From Bacillota bacterium (GTDB taxonomy: Bacteria; Bacillota; Clostridia; Lachnospirales; Lachnospiraceae): a stretch of 9,319 nt of DNA. The DNA lies in contig JAEWRS010000352.1 in assembly GCA_023398855.1 (NCBI GenBank), positions 1 to 9,319 of the forward strand. Direction: 5' to 3'. Numbering within the stretch: the stretch's first letter is position 1; each line of letters begins with the position of its first letter. Position numbers and translations under genes: made by a program. The notes below the pieces were generated by a model that was given only the letters and a program-made list of their open reading frames with translations, searched no databases and was not told the DNA's origin. Shown here one piece after another: positions 6,137-9,319 of this stretch.

Positions 6137-7696
6137 ATGAGAGTAAAAAAAAGATGGATAATTTGTGGAATAACATTTATCATAAGTGCCGGTACAGTCC
6201 TGACTGCATTTGCCGGGTCCATTAATGGGAATGAGCAGTCTGTCATATCCGCGGTAAGCGGGCAATTTGAGAAAGACGGAATAATTTATGAAGTCAAACC
6301 GGAATACATTAACTCGGTAAGAAATTATCTGTCACAGGATGATGTGGAATTAACTGCAGAACAGGCCCAGGCAGCAATATCTGAGATTTATTCTAATGTA
6401 CAGACCGGGGTGGAAAGCGGTTATTTAGTAGAGGTAGGAAGAAAGCCTGCTGCGCAGGCAGAGACTTCCCAGACTCCTTCAAAAGAGGAGGCTGGACGGC
6501 AGAAAAGCAGTACGCCCACAAAGAATACTGAAAAACAAAATACAGAAGAAAACCAGAAGGAACCAGAGAACCCGGGAACACAGCAGGAGGAAGAGTCAGC
6601 GGCGAGGCAGGAAGACAGTTCCGGTGGGGGAAAAGAGGGTACAAAAGAGAAGCCGGGAGCAGAGAAAACCTCTTCGGCAATATCTATCCTTGAGCTGGTA
6701 GACAAGGCACCTCCTCAGACCTACGAATACTTATACAAAGATACTGATGCCCGGATGCAGAATTTTCATGTCCGGTATAAGATGATGTGGGCTTGTCTGG
6801 CAGTCTCTGCATTGGCAATTGCTGTGGTGCTTGTTGTGTCAATACATAAGAGATTATTAATCAGTCACAGTCATCGTAAGCTGCGCAAGCTTTTAAAGTA
6901 TATTCTGACAGCGGCCATTGCGGTTCAGGCATTCTTATTATGCCTGATTGGCGGAGGCTGGTTTGGTGCATTTCAGAAAAATGCCATTCTCAGTAATCTG
7001 TCTGAAACAGGATATTATACATTTGCTTATGATGAACTGAGGAAGGACACCTCGATCTCGTTTTCACTGCTGAATATCCCAAACAGCATCATGGACCAGT
7101 CTCTCACCTACGAGAGGGTGGTGATAGCGGCCAGGCAGCAGGTGGAAAATGATTTGAGACAGGGAATCTATAAAGCTGATACTTCTGTTTTAATAGAACC
7201 ATTAAAGGCTGATATTGAGAAATATTTACAAGGGCAGTCTGTATCAATGACAAAAGAGGCGGAAGCAGGGCTTGATCTTTTGATGGGGCGCCTGGACGAG
7301 AAATATACGGCTTTATTAAAATGGCCCTTTGCCCCGTGGTGGTTACAGCTAAAGGGCGATTATACAAAGACAGCAGCTTTTCTTTTGCCTGTTTCATTGC
7401 TTTTGTTTGCGGCGGCACAGATCATACTGGTTTTTCTCCATCATTACAAATACCGGGGCGTGTCTCTGGGAGCAAAAGGAATGATATTGGGAAGCGCGGT
7501 GGGTTTTTTGGTCTTTACCGGAAGCAATATGGTTATTTCAGGCCGGATGGGGGTAATCAGTCCTCCTTTTATGAATTCATTTTTTGAAATCTATAAAAGC
7601 AGGATATGGAAGGCCGGAACTGTTGTCTGCGGGATCGGAATACTGTTGGCCTGTATGGTTCTTGCAGCTGTAAAGGCATGGAAAGAGGGCAAATAA
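6137..7696 (+). CDS. EPS-locus membrane protein of unknown function with signal peptide and charged linker
   Basis: A 519-residue protein that I do not recognise as a named family. Residues 1-26 look like a signal peptide (RVKKR, hydrophobic core, AFA-G). A small domain (27-100) is followed by a low-complexity linker (about 103-178) rich in Glu, Lys, Gln, Ser and Pro. Hydrophobic segments lie at about 216-236, 254-274, 411-433, 447-467 and 490-512. The 275-410 stretch between the second and third of these is hydrophilic and would lie on one face of the membrane. No catalytic motif is seen. I prefer ATG 6137 because GGGGAG (6127-6132) precedes it, although spacing is short; ATG 6125 has no ribosome binding site. 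The stop is one base before the TTG start of cpsB, indicating tight translational coupling. Position suggests a partner of the CpsBCD export/regulation machinery, possibly sensing or linking polymer to the wall. That is inference only. Confidence 0.85.
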   Translation: MRVKKRWIICGITFIISAGTVLTAFAGSINGNEQSVISAVSGQFEKDGIIYEVKPEYINSVRNYLSQDDVELTAEQAQAAISEIYSNVQTGVESGYLVEVGRKPAAQAETSQTPSKEEAGRQKSSTPTKNTEKQNTEENQKEPENPGTQQEEESAARQEDSSGGGKEGTKEKPGAEKTSSAISILELVDKAPPQTYEYLYKDTDARMQNFHVRYKMMWACLAVSALAIAVVLVVSIHKRLLISHSHRKLRKLLKYILTAAIAVQAFLLCLIGGGWFGAFQKNAILSNLSETGYYTFAYDELRKDTSISFSLLNIPNSIMDQSLTYERVVIAARQQVENDLRQGIYKADTSVLIEPLKADIEKYLQGQSVSMTKEAEAGLDLLMGRLDEKYTALLKWPFAPWWLQLKGDYTKTAAFLLPVSLLLFAAAQIILVFLHHYKYRGVSLGAKGMILGSAVGFLVFTGSNMVISGRMGVISPPFMNSFFEIYKSRIWKAGTVVCGIGILLACMVLAAVKAWKEGK

Positions 7697-7697
7697 C

Positions 7698-8435
7698 TTG
7701 GAACAGATATATTTTTTTGATATACACTGCCATTTAGTACCTGGAGTGGATGATGGATCAAAGGATATAAAAGAAAGCTTGGCTGCATTAAAAGAAGAGT
7801 ATGACCAAAATGTCAGGTGGGTCATTTGTACCCCTCATGTGACGGCAGATATCACCCCTCAGCAAGGAGAGAATATAAAGGCTTCTTTTGATGAACTAAA
7901 AGTAAGGCTGGCAAAAACTGATTTTGGAAAAGAGATGGAACTTTATCTGGGGTGTGAGCTCATGTACTCCGAGAGCCTTGAGGAACGGCTGGACGCAGGG
8001 GAAATATGGACCATTTCAGGGACAAGCTATATTCTCGTTGAGTTTTTGCCCTCCGTTCCTTATGAGGAGCTATATCATGCGGTGAGAAAACTGTCTGCAA
8101 GGGGATATAATCCGATACTTGCTCACGTGGAACGCTATCTGTGTCTCCATAAAAGACAGGAGCGAATTCGTGATATTCAGGATCTAGGAGCATATTTTCA
8201 AGTGAATGCCTCCAGTTTAAAGGGAGGCGTGTTAAATCAGAAAACAGCTTTTGTAAAAAAGCTATGCAAATCCGGTCTGGTTCATTTTCTTGCGACAGAC
8301 AGCCACGGCATGATGTACAGGCAGCCTGATATAAAAAAAGGGGCTGAATGGGTGATGCATAACTGCGATTCCCAGTCAGTTCAAAAGATTTTGTATCAAA
8401 ATGGGATTGCCGTGTTGAATGATATCATTATTTAA
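7698..8435 (+). CDS. cpsB: CpsB/CapC-family PHP-type tyrosine-protein phosphatase
   Basis: A 245-residue metal-dependent phosphatase of the PHP fold that dephosphorylates the tyrosine-rich tail of the CpsD kinase and so tunes polysaccharide assembly. Metal-ligand motifs are all present: DIHCHLVPGVDDGS (H10, H12, D18), TPH (H47), GCEL (E87), HVERY (H143) and ATDSHG (D201, H203). E115 in VEFLP is also conserved in the family. Length is normal. The start is TTG at 7698: the frame has no ATG before the first metal motif, the motif begins only eight residues in as in relatives, and AGAGGG (7684-7689) is placed 8 bases upstream. The gene begins one base after the stop of the membrane-protein gene and is followed 14 bases later by cpsC, so it is clearly in the same operon. 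Bacillus YwqE is another family member. Function is confident. Confidence 0.95.
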   Translation: MEQIYFFDIHCHLVPGVDDGSKDIKESLAALKEEYDQNVRWVICTPHVTADITPQQGENIKASFDELKVRLAKTDFGKEMELYLGCELMYSESLEERLDAGEIWTISGTSYILVEFLPSVPYEELYHAVRKLSARGYNPILAHVERYLCLHKRQERIRDIQDLGAYFQVNASSLKGGVLNQKTAFVKKLCKSGLVHFLATDSHGMMYRQPDIKKGAEWVMHNCDSQSVQKILYQNGIAVLNDIII

Positions 8436-8449
8436 CTGAGGAGAAAGTT

Positions 8450-9193
8450 ATGGGAACCAATCAGGACGATGAGATTGAAATAGATTTAATTGAGTTATTT
8501 TATGTTTTGAGGCGGAAAATATGGATTATTTTATTGACCGGGATTTTGGGGGCTGTATCCTTCGGCCTGTTTGCAGCAATGGTTCTGGAGCCTGTTTATA
8601 CTTCCTCTACCATGCTCTATATAGTCAATAAGACTACGACACTGACTTCTCTGACGGATCTGCAGCTGGGAACTCAGCTTACAAAGGACTATAAAGTGCT
8701 GGTGACCAGCAGACCTGTGACCGGCCAGGTGATTTCAGATCTGGATTTAAATATGTCTCATGAACAGCTTGTGGGTAAAATTAAGGTGGAAAATCCTGCG
8801 GATACCAGGATTCTTACCATATCGGTTGAGGATTCAGATCCGTACATGGCTAAAAGCATTGCTGATGAAGTGGCAACAGTGGCATCAGCCAGGATGGCAA
8901 AAATCATGGACTCCGTTCCGCCTAATATTGTTGAAGAAGGATATTTGCCGACTGATAAAACCAGACCTAGTGTGACAAAGAGTTCTTTGCTGGGCGGTTT
9001 TGTCGGTGTGTTTTTATCTGCATTAATGATATTGGTGTTATTTGTTATGAATGACACGGTTAAAACTCCTGAGGACGTGGAAAAGTACCTGGGGCTGAAT
9101 ACTCTGGCTGCGATTCCGCTATTTGAAGAAAATGCTTCCCTGCAGAAAAAAAGGCGTAAGAGGAGCGTTAGGAGAGGAGGGAAAGGTCAATGA
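8450..9193 (+). CDS. cpsC: CpsC/Wzz-type polysaccharide co-polymerase (kinase membrane adaptor)
   Basis: A 247-residue chain-length determinant protein of the Wzz superfamily. In Firmicutes the membrane adaptor (CpsC/CapA/YwqC type) activates the separate cytoplasmic tyrosine kinase CpsD and controls polymer length and export. An acidic N-terminus (DDEIEIDLIEL) leads into the first membrane helix at about 24-45. An extracytoplasmic domain follows with the usual features: YTSSTMLYI, an LVTSRPV segment, and RILTISVEDSDPYMAKSIADEV. A proline-containing segment (YLPTDKTRPS) comes just before the second helix (about 178-200). The C-terminal tail carries VKTPEDVEKYLGLNTLAAIP, the kinase-contact region, and ends in a basic stretch. 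ATG 8450 has the ribosome binding site TGAGGAG (8437-8443). The stop overlaps the cpsD start as ATGA (9190-9193), indicating translational coupling. Length and layout are normal. Confidence 0.95.
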   Translation: MGTNQDDEIEIDLIELFYVLRRKIWIILLTGILGAVSFGLFAAMVLEPVYTSSTMLYIVNKTTTLTSLTDLQLGTQLTKDYKVLVTSRPVTGQVISDLDLNMSHEQLVGKIKVENPADTRILTISVEDSDPYMAKSIADEVATVASARMAKIMDSVPPNIVEEGYLPTDKTRPSVTKSSLLGGFVGVFLSALMILVLFVMNDTVKTPEDVEKYLGLNTLAAIPLFEENASLQKKRRKRSVRRGGKGQ

Positions 9194-9319
9194 GAAAGGT
9201 TTCATTCCGCAGAAAAGATAAACTTGATTTTAAGGCAAACGAAGCATTTAAGACATTGAGGACAAATATTCTTTTTTCAGGTAAGGATATTAAAGTATTG
9301 ACGCTCACCAGCTCTACCC
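9190..9319 (+). CDS. cpsD: CpsD/CapB-type BY tyrosine kinase, N-terminal part (3' end outside window)
   Basis: The first 43 codons of a bacterial tyrosine kinase (BY-kinase, CpsD/YwqD type) are visible. The diagnostic stretch is NEAFKTLRTNILFS followed by GKDIKVLTLTSST, which leads into the Walker A loop; the loop itself lies just beyond the right edge. The partner CpsC precedes it with a four-base ATGA overlap, and a long purine-rich ribosome binding site (GGAGGGAAAGG, 9176-9186) lies inside the cpsC end. The kinase autophosphorylates on C-terminal tyrosines, works with CpsC in polysaccharide polymerisation and export, and is reversed by CpsB. Because of the position, glycosyltransferase genes are expected downstream. 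Confidence 0.93.
   Translation, partial: MRKVSFRRKDKLDFKANEAFKTLRTNILFSGKDIKVLTLTSST

Noticed and set aside
6393..6705. Two overlapping minus-strand open frames opposite the membrane-protein gene
   Set aside because: They are Pro/Ser-rich antisense readings of the low-complexity linker, with no supporting context.
7577..7825. Minus-strand open frames across the membrane-protein/cpsB junction
   Set aside because: They are antisense to two well supported coupled genes and have no family resemblance.
8758..9057. Minus-strand 99-residue frame opposite cpsC
   Set aside because: It is a shadow of the strongly supported Wzz-type gene.

Overview
The window looks like part of a surface-polysaccharide (EPS/capsule) region of a Gram-positive Clostridia bacterium, most likely Lachnospiraceae-like. 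The reasons are strong GGAG-type ribosome binding sites, a secreted protein with choline/cell-wall-binding repeats, a PHP-type CpsB tyrosine phosphatase followed by CpsC (Wzz) and CpsD (BY-kinase), and a Wzx flippase followed by an FrhB-like protein. No species can be named from the sequence alone. Every apparently intact gene lies on the + strand.

Layout. (1) Positions 1-1421 are the AT-rich tail of one EPS cluster: the C-terminus of a Wzx-type flippase, then a coenzyme F420 hydrogenase/dehydrogenase beta-subunit-like (FrhB) protein that lacks the usual N-terminal ferredoxin domain. (2) Positions about 1474-4264 are a zone of broken genes: a frameshifted and truncated acyltransferase-3 copy, the C-terminal scrap of an IS4-type transposase on the minus strand, a 5'-truncated and nonsense-mutated glmM, and a second, nearly full-length acyltransferase-3 copy with an in-frame TGA. 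At its end is a 64-residue two-cluster ferredoxin that looks like the domain missing from the FrhB protein 2.6 kb upstream. (3) Positions 4272-4808 encode a VanZ-family membrane protein whose 5' half has a striking shortage of G. (4) Positions 4809-5170 are an AT-rich regulatory gap. (5) Positions 5171-9319 begin a new EPS operon: a secreted choline-binding-repeat protein, an intrinsic terminator, a large unrecognised membrane protein, then cpsB, cpsC and the start of cpsD.

How the parts work together. CpsB, CpsC and CpsD form the known phosphoregulatory module for polymerisation and export of Wzy-type polysaccharides. The choline-binding protein and the 519-residue membrane protein precede the module and are likely EPS-linked partners of unknown function. 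A terminator ends 16 bases before the start of the membrane-protein gene, so the downstream genes probably depend on read-through, an attenuator-like layout. Wzx and FrhB at the left belong to assembly and modification of an upstream polymer. The acyltransferase copies are remnants of O-acylation functions.

The most interesting points are the homopolymer tracts at the same site in both acyltransferase copies (A8G6 and G9), the split ferredoxin/FrhB halves, the terminator between the choline-binding protein and the cps genes, the uncharacterised membrane protein with a long charged linker, and the sharp composition switch inside the VanZ gene. No clearly new defence or mobile system is visible.
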